Shown one piece after another: positions 1-13,500 of a stretch of 64,000 nucleotides of DNA. Made by a program: the position numbers and the translations under genes. The DNA is from Psettodes erumei. Lineage: Eukaryota; Chordata; Actinopteri; Pleuronectiformes; Psettodidae. The notes under the pieces were generated by a model. That model saw only the letters and a list, made by a program, of their open reading frames with translations, ran no database searches and was not told where the DNA came from. Location: positions 1,011,423 through 1,075,422 of the forward strand of contig JAFBJZ010000238.1 of the NCBI GenBank assembly GCA_016785225.1, written 5' to 3'. The first letter of the stretch is position 1; every line of letters begins with the position of its first letter.

Positions 1-215
1 ATATACTGATCAGCCACAACATTAAAACTGGTAACTGATTTTAACATTGTGGCTTATCACTGTATTCTTCTTACTGTGGTCAAGTGACAAAGCAATGGTA
101 AATGATTGAATCTACAAAGCAAGTTTTAAATCCATAATAATTACTGATGCTTCAGAGTGCACTCTGATCAGCCACATTAAAATCAGTTACCAGTGTTGTG
201 GCTGATCAGTGTATG
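1..215. repeat. Two palindromic mini-elements (MITE-like hairpins)
   Basis: Two short sequences, about 4-64 and 160-214, begin with a CTGATCAGCCACA-like motif and end with its inverse (TGTGGCTNATCA-like), with CATTAAAA and AACTGGT/CAGTTACC segments between them. Each could fold into one hairpin of about 55-60 bases. Similar copies lie at about 22928-22988 and 23113-23176. Fish genomes hold many short remnants of this kind; the family name is not known to me. Confidence 0.55.
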
Positions 216-1433
216 TTAGTTATCAGTGCAAACTACACCCAGTTACTAAATCTCGCCAATTTTCAGAAAAATTCTCGGGTCCACAACTTCCTCACTGTCT
301 CCAGTGGTACTGGAGCATTAGTGTAATGCAGAAAATCATTTAGTCACATCTTTGCTCCCATCATTGTGCATCTTTTTCCATTTTGCATTATTCATTAACA
401 ACACCTTGTCCCTGTCACTCCTCCTGCACACTTCACTGTGTTAATGCTCACTCTGACATTAGCAATGGTTACACCTCAACAGCATTTTGTTTAAATACAA
501 TAAAAAGCCTCCCCCGTGGTCACAACCTGATGCTGATGACACTACCAGACTATGTACAGCAAAAAACATCTGAAGTTGCAAAAGTATCCAGTAAATGTTT
601 ACAGATGCAGCATGGGAGGGCCACTAGATATATACGAGCTTAATACAGACATATAAACAGTGCAACAATGTCAGGGTGTTGCACAGAAACAGTGATACAA
701 ATGCAAGTAATACAATGAGGGTTACTTCCATACAAAATCCAGACAGCTAATTATCTAACTAACTAACCTTGCTAGCCCACATCTTACTAAGGAAATCATC
801 TGTAAAAACAAAGACAGTCAAATAAAGGCTAAAGATGGGCACAGGAAAGAGGTTTTTCACTGATTGAATACAAACTATTTTCTCTTTGACTCAGTGTGCA
901 TTCTTCACATGTGAACTTTAAACACACTCATTTATAAGTTCAGACAATGTGTGGAAAAGCTAGAGTGCACTGTTGGCCTGGGGAGGGATTGGACAGATTT
1001 CTAATGACTCCTGTCACAGTGGTGAACTGCACTGGACTGGTGTAACATTCAAGAGAAATTTGCCCCCCTGGTAAACATATCAACAAATTTAAACAGGGTC
1101 TGTGTTGAGTCTTACAGTGTGCCAAGTGAGGGGCATTTACTACCCATAGTATGGAAAATTACCATCAGCATAAGCCTAACTTCCCAAGAGATCGACCTGT
1201 CCGGTACATATCAAGGGCGGTCAAAGGCACACATTGTTCACCATGGCTGAATCGGGTGATCAAATAAAGGAACAACTGTGTTCCCATCATTCTCTGGGTT
1301 TTAGAAATAACAAGTGGACCAGTTCTGCTAAAATACACGGTATTATTTTAGAGAAGTGCAGTTAAGCAATTAAAAATGAACTGAAAGACATTCACAATCA
1401 CATCCTCTTTTAGAAATGTTTAGTTGAACTCAC
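216..1433. other. Intronic/flanking sequence below the last visible dennd2d exon
   Basis: This lies 3' of the last recognisable dennd2d exon on the minus strand. I searched it for the next exon of the DENN core and did not find it, so the gene probably continues beyond the left edge after a long intron. No other gene or named repeat is recognised. Confidence 0.4.
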
Positions 1434-1511
1434 CTTGGAGAAGAGGCCAAAACAAGCCAGAGTGCTGATGATGCAGTATGCCTCAGGTGGGCGAGCCCCT
1501 TTTCCTCCAGG
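1434..1511 (-). CDS. dennd2d: dennd2d coding exon 7 (uDENN to core DENN junction)
   Basis: 78 nt (26 codons) between acceptor tctctgcag and donor gtgagttc. It encodes PGGKGARPPEAYCIISTLAC then FGLFSK, the conserved YCIIS-GCFGLFSK segment. It is the last exon of this gene that I can see. Confidence 0.92.
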
Positions 1512-4500
1512 CTGCAGAGAATATTTAGTGAGAATTAGAAAATAACTATGTGACGAAACACAGTTTCAGATGACACACTGACCAGTAAACGCCTGCAGTA
1601 TCCATTCCTTCTGCTGCCATCAATCTCAGTCAGAACAAAGGAGAAAGTCTCACTGCAAACATAAGAGGAAATGTTAATGCACTGCTGTCACTTGGAACTG
1701 TCAGCTGATGATAAGGTTTGACTCTTCAAACCTCATATCAACTCTCAACAACTAAAAGCTTCTCTAAGCAACTGACTGAGGAAAAAGTGAAGCCAACTAA
1801 AGCCTACAGAGGCAGAGGAGGATATAAAAAGATATTGAGTCTCTTCCAGCTTGAAATTGTCTGAAATGTCATTAAGAAATAGCAAATCTGTGGAATCCAA
1901 GACAAGGTATGCCAGAGTAGGTTTCGAAACAAGTGCAGTGGACTGATGAAGTTCAGATTGAGCTCTTTGGCCAAAATCAAAGGTGTGGAGAAAAAAATGC
2001 TGGTGCTTTGGGGATGTGTGGAAGCCAGTGGCACAGGAAACACTGCCTAGATAGAGGGAAGAATGAACTCGACTACCTATTAGCAGTTTCTGGATGAAGA
2101 TGTGCTGTTGTCAGCAAATAAAGTGAAAGTGAAAAGAGGCTGATTTGTACAACTGGGGTCAAAGGGAACTTCACAAGAAACAAAGGTTGAAGCTTTTGAA
2201 AAGGCCCCCACAGCCTGGTGATGTTAACATGACACTAACATACTGTCTGTGTATGAGATAGCGTAAAAATATCTCAGAGCTTCAAGTGATCTGCAGGAAG
2301 AGTAAGAGAATAGAAATACTTGTCAAAGTGACATTTCCCTTAGTTAGCACTAAGTAAGAGAGTTGACCTATCCTGGATTTGTTTAATGGCCAATAAAATA
2401 ATCAGAATTCTGAGCAGGATAAGCTTCTTAACTTCCAGTGTCTGTCCTGTTAATCCAGTGTCTGACCTTAATCTTATCAATAATTGATGTTCTGGACATT
2501 TTAACATGATGAGAATCCTAACGCATGTGATTCCATTTCATGAATGAATAGTTAGGTGGCTGGATTACTTGAAAAGAGGATGCTTATCTGCTGAGTACAG
2601 TAACATCTGAAATAGTTTCTTTTCCTCCCTGTCTGCCTGTATTTTGTCATGGATAAAACTGTACAACGAAGCATGGGTGGAACATGGAACAAGGAACATA
2701 GGGTGTCAGAGTGAATACAGCTGACTTTTATACCTGTGGTATTCTGTCAAAGGAGCCCAGTTGATGCCCTCTGGGAAACAAAACAGAGTGATTGCCTTTA
2801 GCATCTTCTCTTCCTCCTCCTTCTGAAATCTGGCCATCCCATCTCTCTGAAACAACAATCACACCCCACACAGCTCTATTTAGGACTGAGTTACAGCACA
2901 GGTAGCGGAGTATATACATGTACCGTTTGAAGTCTGTGTCCTGTAATGTGTAAATCAGCATGCAGCGACTCCTATTTCATTTGTTATGCTGCAATCCCAT
3001 TATGGAAACAAACAATATTACAACAAACTATCCAAATTTCCAGACAGTATCAGTACTTTTTATGCTATATATCGTTCAATTCTATGTAATACTAACATAC
3101 TAGCAAAACTAACTTTTGATTGTTATTTTCATATTGACATCAAACGATTATGGTGACATTCATGGTGGCTCTGTTCTGCTATTTCATTTGAATTTGTCTC
3201 TAAGTTAAGTGTTTGAAAATGAAATGTGCACTGCAGCTTACCTATAGGCTTCCATATAAAGGCTTAAAATATGGTTATTAATCTGGCCACTACAAAAAGT
3301 AGTCACCACTGTGTGGGAATGACAAAAATTTTCCATCAGTAGAAACAAATAGCACCTTTAAGGAGTCCCTGAAAGCTGAACAGCTGTTCATGTAAGTCAT
3401 TTTTTAGATGATGAAATGATTTGTTCCATCACTGCAGGTTAGTCAGAAACATAATTTTAAGATATCTGCTCAGTCGTAATGAAATGCTGACAAACACAGC
3501 CATTTGAAATGGACTGACTACATCAGTGTTCAAAGACAGAAAATTCAAAACAATGAGCTGTGTCAGTTTTTCCTCTTCAAGAATATCAGCTATTGCTATC
3601 ATTACACTTATCACAGTTTTTCTCAGTTTTTCCCTGATATGCATCAACCTTGTCACAGGTGCTACAGTAGCAGTCTAAAGCTGAAGAGCAGCAGCAGGAA
3701 ATGTATACTCATGGTTATTGGTAGTTGAACACCATGAAAGCAGTAATAATTCATATTTGTGTTCTTGCAACAGTGCTGGATTCTTAACTTATATTTTTAA
3801 TTCTGAGAAACAATAAAGTTTTTATTTTAATGTTGTTTGTTGTTGCCAACTACCAACTTCAGTTACCTTGTGCAACTGTGGCCATTATAAAATACAATGG
3901 ACAGAGCACATCAATTTGTGTTGTCAAGTAAACAGTACATAGACAGTATGTAGTTGTTCAGCGGGACAGTACATGTTTCACTTAGCAAACCCTCCAGGTT
4001 TACTTTGAATTTGGTACTCCTCTGTGCTCCACCATCACACTGACCTTGGGAAACTGGTAGGTGATCTGAGGTTCATAGCTGCTGCCCTCCGTGGTCTTCT
4101 TGAGGCTGACCACGACCAGATACTCAAAGAAGTACTGACCACTGACATAGCGATGCTGCTTGGTCACACTGTCTACCACTGCTGGGCCTTGTGGCTCTGT
4201 AGGTTCATGATCATCGACTCCTACACATAAAGATAGAAATACATTTTACTTTAGCATGTAGGATTACCCTGCTGTCCAGATGGAAAGGGGTATGGACTCC
4301 TTAGCTAAGATGGCTCATATTTCAGCAGTGCCATGGCTTCTAAGTACCCCATGAAAGGCCTGTTGCCTCACACTCTGCTGTGACAGATGAAGCTTGTGGA
4401 TAGAGACCTATGGCCACAAAATAGAGTCAGTTGAACTTCAGGTGAACTGTGGTTCCCCATGCAGTTTCTGATATCAAATACATAGCATATACATTACATA

Positions 4501-7500
4501 CTATCAGCTGTTGGATGATGATGTTGACAGTTCATAGTGTAGTTGGGTTTATTGCAGTGTTTTTGGTAAAACATGGTGATTGTTGAATAAAGTTTCAACA
4601 TTTTAATGAAGCACTGTTAATGTTGATCCTGCTGCTGATTGTTGCTGTTTTTGGAAGGAATCAGCAGGCTACAGTCTACTGAATGTTGGATATAATTTTC
4701 CTCTTCCTCCTGACATGTCTACCTACTCATCTCTCCTGTTGACAGCACTGTACGACTCTCTTCAGAACCCATTAGTCAACTCCCCACTACCAATTCAGCC
4801 TCATCCTGTCTCCTTCACAGTCTGCCAGACTTTTTGTTTAAAATAAAAGCAGCCTTGTGCTGCTGCACATTAAAGCCTGCTGGTTCAACCCCTACCACAC
4901 TTCCATGCATTAAAACTCTATGTTTAGTTTTAGAGTGATGATCATTAGATCTTTTTTGTTGTATTTTGTCTATTTCGCTAATATTTAGCTGGGCACATTA
5001 CAGTAGCCTGATAATTGAAAAGAACTTTGCTATGAGTCAGCTGTGTTCGTTACTCTTCTCGAGCCTGTTACCATAATACTTGATCTGTTTGTTCTTCACA
5101 TGGAAAACTGGTCCAACCCAGATGTCAAATAGTGGTTTCGACACCAAGTCACCAGGAAAAATCCTAATCACTTAACGACATCTCAGGGGAGGCATGGAGG
5201 GCGGAACCACATGTGTATCCTATGCAGTAGTCTTAACCTAAGGTGACACTGCTTCAATGAGAATCTTTTCAGCCTATCTGATGGGGCAGTAAAAGGAGCT
5301 GTCTGGCTGTTAGCTGTAAAATCAACGAGAAAGCACGCTGAGAGTGCAGACCTCTGCCAAGGCTGAACACAGCATATGCTCCTGGAATGCAGTAAATATT
5401 TTGTCTTTATTAATGAGGAGGGCGATCAATTCCAAAAGTGAATGTGTTATTCCAAAGTAAAAATGCCCTATCCTTTCACCAAATTTCCAGAAAATTGTCT
5501 GAGTACTTCTTTGCATAATTCTGCTGGCAGAGACAAAAAACAAACAAATTGCAATGAAAACACAACTTCCTTGGCAGAGGTAATTATTATTAGTCTTTTG
5601 CATCATAACACGATAGATTTACCCATGGAAAACAATGAACAGAGGGACTACATATAAAAATTCCTTGATGGTTCATGCTAATTTTTTATTGAAAACTCTC
5701 GAAGTTTGCATTTGAGTCACATCTTGATGGCTTCATTTTACATCTATTATGGTGTTGTACAGAGGGACAATTATGAAAATGGTGTCATTGTTAAATATTT
5801 ATGTATCCCAATTTTTAACCAGTTATCAGGTACCAGGTGTTTGCCTTTGAGTTATTTTGACACATTAGATTATACTGTGCATCATGCATGACTGTTCAGT
5901 CATGCATGATGCACAGTATAATTCATATCTAACATCTGTTTTCTTGTTAAAAAAAACTGCATGCACCCGTCACCTTCACTACATGCACCACACAGTTTTA
6001 AAACCTTTTGTCATGTAACCAGCACCTCTTTCCTTTACAGCAAGTGAGAGAAACAAGGAGCTATGTTTGCCAAATGGAATGCACCCTGTGTCTTTAGCAG
6101 CATTCTGGTCACAGCAGCTTACAGAAACTCAGTGCTATTTGAGAGCTATGTTCAGTATCTGTCCAGCACCACCTTTTCCAAAAACATGACTCATTTTTGG
6201 ACACTGTAATACTCACTATCTCTTTTGCCCCTGCGGAAGGAGGACCACATGGCACTAATCCTCTTGAGGGCCCCTGGTTGTCCACCTTCATCCTCACCTG
6301 ATGGGATGGCACCTGTTGAAGAAACAAAATCAGCTGCTGCTGACTTCTGAATCCTTCACACAATGATAATCACCTCCACCCAGTGCCTCTGCTAATTTAT
6401 ACACCCTGCACAGTGGAGCACTGGAGCCGAATGGCAGAATCTTGTTTCCAAAATCCATCACTGTATGGATGGACAGTATAGAGCATGGAGAAGGGAATTA
6501 CACTGCAGAAATGAAGTATGTGTATGGTTTGACACAATTTTCGGAATTACATGCTGTCGCCATTGGATCTGTCTGGGCCTATTGTAACAGTTACTTTACA
6601 GCCACCTTTCAAGCACATAGAAAATTTGACCTTCCAAGGTTACATGAAGTGGTACCAGACGTACTGTGGCTGATGCAGCACACACTGCTGCATTATATCC
6701 ACTCTGATCATGTCTGTGCTACAGTATACAGTATATTTAACTTTAGGTTTCTGTCTCCAGTGTTTGGGTTTGTGATGATAATAAACTAGAGCAGCCACCA
6801 GTAACATCTCCCTGTTGTCTTACAACAGCACAAATACTCTGGTGAATCATTTGTTTACTTCAGTCTCTGAGGAAAGAATTTTCATACTTGTGCTGCGTTC
6901 ATGTCATGTGGGAAAAACAGCTTTCCACAGGAAAACCCAGTCCATCTCTTCTTTATCAGATAGTAAATAAAGAACAGTAGGAAAACATTGTAAGTACTAC
7001 TAAATATTTGTCACCTTAACTCAGACAGAACTCACTTCACTTGTTGTCTCAGAGTTTGGTTAGAAACCTCAGGGGTTTTAAATGAATGTGTTACAAAGAG
7101 CAACAAGTTACAACTCTCAAACTGTCACAACAGAAAGAGAAAGAAAAAGTCACAGAAAAAAAGATACGTTGCAGGAAACTGTCCCAGGTGAAAGTGAAAG
7201 TCAGTAAATATTTAACATATCTCATCTTAGGTGCTCAAAAGTATCAAAAGTAAATGTAAGTTGTAGCTGGAATATTTCCATTTCCTGAAGAAAATATGTG
7301 TTACTGCTCTTGCTTCTGGTGACTGATGTGCAAGAAAGGATGTTACCATAGTTAAAGCAAGAAACATGATAGGGCTGAGAAATATGCCCCAAAATGTTAT
7401 CATGATAAAACCTTTCTTATTAATTGATATCGATAATGACATGATCATGAAAGTTGGGCGTTTAAGTAGAAGCATGCAATAGTGATTTCCTCAAACAATG

Positions 7501-10500
7501 TATTGAAACAATAGCCAACAACAGTGGTGGGTATACCACAACAAAAAATGTCAATGTCTCAGTAACATGTCATGTGCCCTTAGGGTTCGGGGGTTCTATG
7601 CCTTTCTGTGACTCTTCCAGTCTCTCTGTATCTCTGTTGCACCCTGCTGATGACACTCCGTGACACTCTAAGCTCAGTGGCCACTTCCGTCTGAGAACAT
7701 CCTGTTTGAAGCCTCGCAATTGCAAGGTACTGTTGATCAGTTGTTAGGCGTCGTCTCATGATGTGAAAATGTGAACAGCATGATGAGGAGGATTGCTTAA
7801 ATACCAATTCTGATTGAACCAGGAAATTTATTGGTCGATTCATGGATCAAACACCTGTTGTGAAGTTTGCTGTTGAGCTCCTTGTTAGAGAACAGCAAGT
7901 TGTGCAAAAAATACTGAAACACTGAACAGTTGAACATATGCATTCAAAAGTTAGTGACGGTCACATTAAGTTCACGTATCAAGGTTATGGTGCATTGGTG
8001 CAAGTTCATCCTGAAATTTCACCCGGAAGCCAAATAAACCTAACTATTGTGAGTAGTGTATGTATTGAACTTCTGTTATGTTGCTATTGAAGAAAATTAT
8101 ATTGCGCTAATTACTGTTATTGTTTTATTGCCCAGCCCTTGGACATAAACATATAAGAAAATATTGGTAATAAGTGTCTACTGTAAACTGGGATAACTCA
8201 AAAAAAGCTTAATAGTATTTTGGTATGTTCCTCAGTCCCAAGGCCACCACAGAATCTAAATAGAATAGTTTCAGGAAATACACTTATTCAATTTCTTGCT
8301 GAGACATGATCGATGAGAGGATGATCGGTACCAACCTCCAATAGCTTAGCAAAAAGACTAGAGACAGGGGGAAACAGCTAACCTGGCTCTGTCCAAAGGT
8401 AACTATATCTACCCACCAACACTTTTAAAGCTCTATAATTAACACAACACATCCAGCTTCTTAAATCCACACCAAACAAAAACCAAAGTATAAAAATGAC
8501 ACATAGTGGTTTTCATGTGCAGGACTACTTTCTGCCCAGAAGCAGCCAACCCCTGAAGCCAAGTTGCCAGAAAACCTCCAGACAGCACTTCAGGAAGTGA
8601 CTGGTTTCCCTAACCCCACTCATCTAACTCTCCACAAAAGAGTCAATATGAATGTTTCTCACAATGTCAAACTACTCTTCTACATTCTGCTATAGTGAAT
8701 AACTCAGTTTCACTTTCACTTTTTTCTTCTAACATATTTAAACTCCAAACTCATCCAGATCAAGCCAACAAAATGTTTAAATATTCAGTCATAAGTGTTT
8801 TTCCCCCAGTTAAGGAAGGCAGACCATGCAGACATGAACACAGACCACAGCATTGAAGCATGCAGTAGAAATAAATAATAAATACAAGCAAATTGATAAG
8901 TGATCATGAATCATCAGTAGGTTATGAACAAATTTGTCTGTACAGGTCCTTTTTTCTTGTTTGCGATGGCCAGTGTTCTCGGTACTAATGTTATGATATA
9001 CTGTCTCCTCTTAGACTGAACCCAGAAAGTGAACAGCGTATCTGTGAGTGAGTGACTGCACTGCAGTGAACAGCACAGGCAGCTGCACTAATGCTAGGTT
9101 AGCAGGAAGGACTTTCTGCCAGAGAGAGCGGCTCTGTTCAGACAGACAGTCTGAACATGAAACCTGGATTTACTCAGGTGAGTCAGACTGTACTACGGCA
9201 GAGCAGAATAACATAGACACCTGTAACCATGGTCATCATACGCCAAGGTGGCAACAGTTGCAATCTGCACCCACTGAAAACAAAATTAAAATTGTATTAG
9301 GGAAATGAGACTAACATGTCACTGAAATCATCATAGTAAAAATCAGAAGACTAAATCTGACTAACACTAATGCATGTTTTCTTAAGAGGTTGCCAATAAA
9401 GCAATAATCAAAATCAGTGGTTAAAATTAGCACTGGTCACCACATAGAAACTGGAGCTCCAATCCAAACTGAATCACTTTAAGACAAAACTAGTAACACT
9501 GACAAAACTGCAGTCTTGTCAGGTTGTGGTAGTCACTGCAATGTTTATTTTGCTATCAAACATGATGTCACATTTATCACAACTCAGACATACTGTAGGT
9601 GTTAAGATAAAATGCTGAGTGAGCACATACAGCACATAAAGCATGAATTTAACTGAATGTATCCCAGACAACTTACAGCTGAAGTGGAGCAAAACTAAAA
9701 CACTATCCCATTCCACATTTTCTTGGTTTCACTTTTTGTCTGGCTCACCTCCCTGGCTCCTGACAATAACCTTTACTTAAGCCACAAGACCAAATACATA
9801 GCCTCTGTTGACAGAACAAGGTGTTTGCACCCTGTCGGCAACAATGACAGCGTTTCCCCACCCGACTTGCAGTTACACAAGTGCACTCAGGTCGCTATAG
9901 TGGAACATGAAAACAATCCATAAAATATTATCCATCACTACTACTATCACTCTTTACTTGTGTGACCATTACATACGCAAACGTTTCTAATGCTTACATG
10001 CAACTGCATAGTTGTGTTACTGCTGCTCAGCTTTGATGGGGGTGTCAACAGTCCTGCTGAACAGCTTCACACCCTGAGGCTCTTGAACATGTTACAACAC
10101 CATGCTGTCAATGCTGGAAGCACAGGAATTATGCAGTTACCAAGGCCCAACTAAAAGCCCCTCAACCAGCTTCATGTTGTCTTCAAATCTAATCTGTCTT
10201 CAGTATGTGTTTCATCTGAAATATGGATCATCTTTAGCTTCCAACTGTAACTAATTAACTATTTTCTCCCATTCTTTCTTCATTTACTGTGACAACAGCC
10301 ACTTTCCAGGCTTAATGTGTTCAGCAAGTCATGAAAAACCTCACCTGGCATCTGCTATGTGAAAATGTATTTGATTTAATATGAAAGAAACTTCAAAGTA
10401 ATCCAAATTATACATCAGAACACATTCCATAGAGTGGAGTTGACTTGAGACTAAGACCTAAGGACAGGTTTGTAGGTATGAAAGGCACAAGTTAGGAAAC

Positions 10501-13500
10501 AGACAGACTCAACGGTTTTGCATTAATACAGTCATTCACATTGTTAAAATGATGTTTTATTGGGGTACAGGAATCTAACATCAAGTTGGCTTTGAGTACC
10601 TGCCTGCCAGCAAAGGCAATACCAAACAAAACTGCATTTAGTAAGAAGTGAATTTAATGTTTCTTTTTTCACCAGGTGACACTAGATTTAGGTTCGTTTG
10701 TCTCCAAAGTTTAACAACAGTCACATAAAGCGGAGGTCAGTAAGTAAGCAGCAACATGATACCCGGATATGCAAATGTGAACGAGAGTAGTCAGCGCACA
10801 TTCCGGAAGGTATGCTGCCTTTAGTAGTGTGCGATACTGCATATTTTGGTATCGATCCGATACCAAGTAAATACGGGCCAGTATCGCAGATACCGATACT
10901 TATTGTGATGGTTATTTGTGATGTTTCCTTCTTATTATTAAATAGTTAAAACGCAGGACAGAATTACTTACAAAGTTTATAATTAAATAGAAAATGCTTT
11001 ATTATCTTAATGTTTTAAGTAAAATGTTTTTACTATGCGCGTCTAAGTCACGTCACGTGACTCATGTGCATGCGCATGTGTGTCATGTACAGCTCAACAC
11101 AAGAGGGGGAAGGGGGAGCAAAGTGTGCCTGCTCTGCGCTGACACAGGAGCGGCGAGTCCGGCGACCTGGCAGTTTCCTCCTTGCCGAAACCGCAGCATT
11201 GCAAACAAGAGCGGAACTTGAAGTGAAGAATCGCTCTCACCCGGATAGTATCGATCCAATACCGATACCGACTTGGTCTCAATACTATCGATATTTGGAT
11301 CGATCCGCCCACCACTAGCTGCCTTACGTGTTTGTCTGTAATACGAATACAGCTCAACGGTAACGTAATGTATTTTTATCCAGGTGTAACAGAATGCTGT
11401 TCTACGCGGGCTTTAAATGTGCGGTCTTATCTACGTAGTCTCAGTGAAATAAATGATGCTGAACAGCCCGTGTGAGTTGTCCGGGGAGGCTACTTACTCC
11501 ATCGATTCTTTACAGGTCCCTTTCTTCTCCTGGTTGCCGCTTCACTCATCTCTGCTCCACAAACACACTGTTTCAATAGACTCAGTAACACAACAGCGGC
11601 GCTTCAGCGTCTCCATTCCCGCACATGCATCCCGTCCTGGCGTGCGCTTCCCACCTGGTAAGCGTGCTTCACTCGCACTGCTCGGATCGATGACCCAAAG
11701 TTGCGCTCTCCTGTGCTGCGTTCAAGTCACGTATGGGAAAAAAAAGCCTCGCAATGCGTTTCCCAAAGAATCGCTTTGTTCGGTTATCTGTCTTCATGGA
11801 GTCTAACACCGGCTGCTTATCAGCTGGCACAGTTAGTTAACTTTGGGTCCCGCCCGGCTACGATCGGGTTCATGTGGAAGACGCAGAATTGTAAATTACA
11901 CGCAACATCGTTACAACAACGGATATATTATTTAATATGATATGAGAAGAAACGATGATACCGTCATATCATTTCGATTAGACTGTGGATATTCTCATGT
12001 TCCCAGGTCATGGTTTTATCTCAAGGAAATTTTAATTGAAATCAACTGGACTTGGTTATAGGTCTTTGAAGAAGTTTCACCTCTCATCCAAAAGGCTTCA
12101 TCAGTTCATGCTGGTCTGACTAGGGTGAGCTAGTCTGACAAACTGGTGCAGAGATCCAGGGTATTTAACATCTGTGGGGGATTGTCACATGGCCAATGAT
12201 GTCATAGGATTCTTAGTGTACAATGACAGTCAATAGTCATAGTCGTCACAACAACAGTCGTTGGGGATGGTAGTTTTGACTTTGTTACTGCTCTATTGTG
12301 TTGTTAGAGTCCGTGGAGTCACCTGAGACCATTTGTGAACATGTGTTGTTTTTTCAGGGTAAGTTCTTGAATCTCGTGGGAAGTGTAGAAAGGATGGCAT
12401 TGTAAGTAGGAGATAGGTGGTGTCACAGACCTGCTCCTTTGTTGAGAGATGGTTTTTCCAATTTCACATAGATGGCTTCCTTTACTCCTCTTTCGAACCA
12501 TCTGTCTTCCCTTCATTGGTGCCCTCAAAGGAGTGGGCTTTCTCCTTGATGTGCAAATAGACAACAGAGTCTAGGCCTGATGAGTTGGCCCTTCTGTGCA
12601 GGGCCATACACCTTTCAGTGGTTGTTTGGTTTCACCAGTGTAGAGGTCCTTGCATTCCTCACTGCACTGGACAGCATAGAACTAGAGATTGCTTTTTTGA
12701 GTGTGTGGTGTTGGCTCTTTGGGATGTTCTAGTCTTTGCCTGAGTGTTTGTAAATGATCCTCCTGAGTTTTTCAGATACTCCAGATACATACGGGATGAC
12801 TATGTTGTTGCATCTATTCCACTTTTTTTTCTCGACCACCTTGCTGGTGTCCTTTCTTGAAGTCACTGCTGTTATTACAAAGGTCCAGCTGGGATAACCA
12901 CAGGTGTTGAGAGCATCTCTCAATTGTTTGTGTTCTTCCCCTTGGGCCTGTGAGCTGGTGGGTACATTGTCAGTTCTGTGTTGCAGGGTTCTGATAACAC
13001 CAAGTTTGTGTTCCAGTGCGTGGTGTGAGTCAAAAAGCAAGTACTGGTGTAGCTTCCATCGAAGTCAGAATAAATAAATAAATAATAGATTAATAAATAT
13101 TAGTTAACAAATATAAGGTTAAAAAATACAGTTCATAAATAAATACATTTCCACTTAAAATTTATTTAAAATTTACATTTAATTTATTTCATATATCTTC
13201 ATGTATCTTCTTTGTTTGATATGGGGAACGTATCTTAATTGGGATAGGAACCAAAGTTTGTTGCCGCAGGTTGAAGGGGTGTCACCTTTAAGGGTCGTAG
13301 CTTGTTTAGTTGGACATGCCTGGACCAAGCTAGCAGGCAGACACCACGCTGATCCTGCTGCCTAAGATCAGTGATGATTAAGAAGACGTTGGGATAAAGT
13401 GCATAGTGCAATAAAGGACTGAAGACTTCTAATTTTTTCTCAAGGGAAAGCGGCCAATGAGGTATATTTATGTTTAATGTTATTCTGCTAGACGTTACAG

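Larger units (their letters stand above)
1653..6216. other. dennd2d introns 3-5, apart from exons and repeats listed
   Basis: The non-coding stretches 1653-2733, 2847-4044 and 4221-6216 are introns. Apart from the MITE at 5350-5581 and the palindrome at 5869-5922, nothing recognisable was found. Confidence 0.5.

Noticed and set aside
4024..4230. 68-codon plus-strand frame
   Set aside because: It is the antisense shadow of dennd2d exon 4, whose minus-strand reading matches the DENN domain.
6442..6789. 115-codon plus-strand frame in dennd2d intron 2
   Set aside because: No recognised motif, opposite strand to the host gene, no splice or promoter context. Treated as chance.
11064..11357. Overlapping 75-87-codon frames on both strands
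   Set aside because: They lie within or across the end of the hAT-type MITE and have no transposase or other protein similarity.
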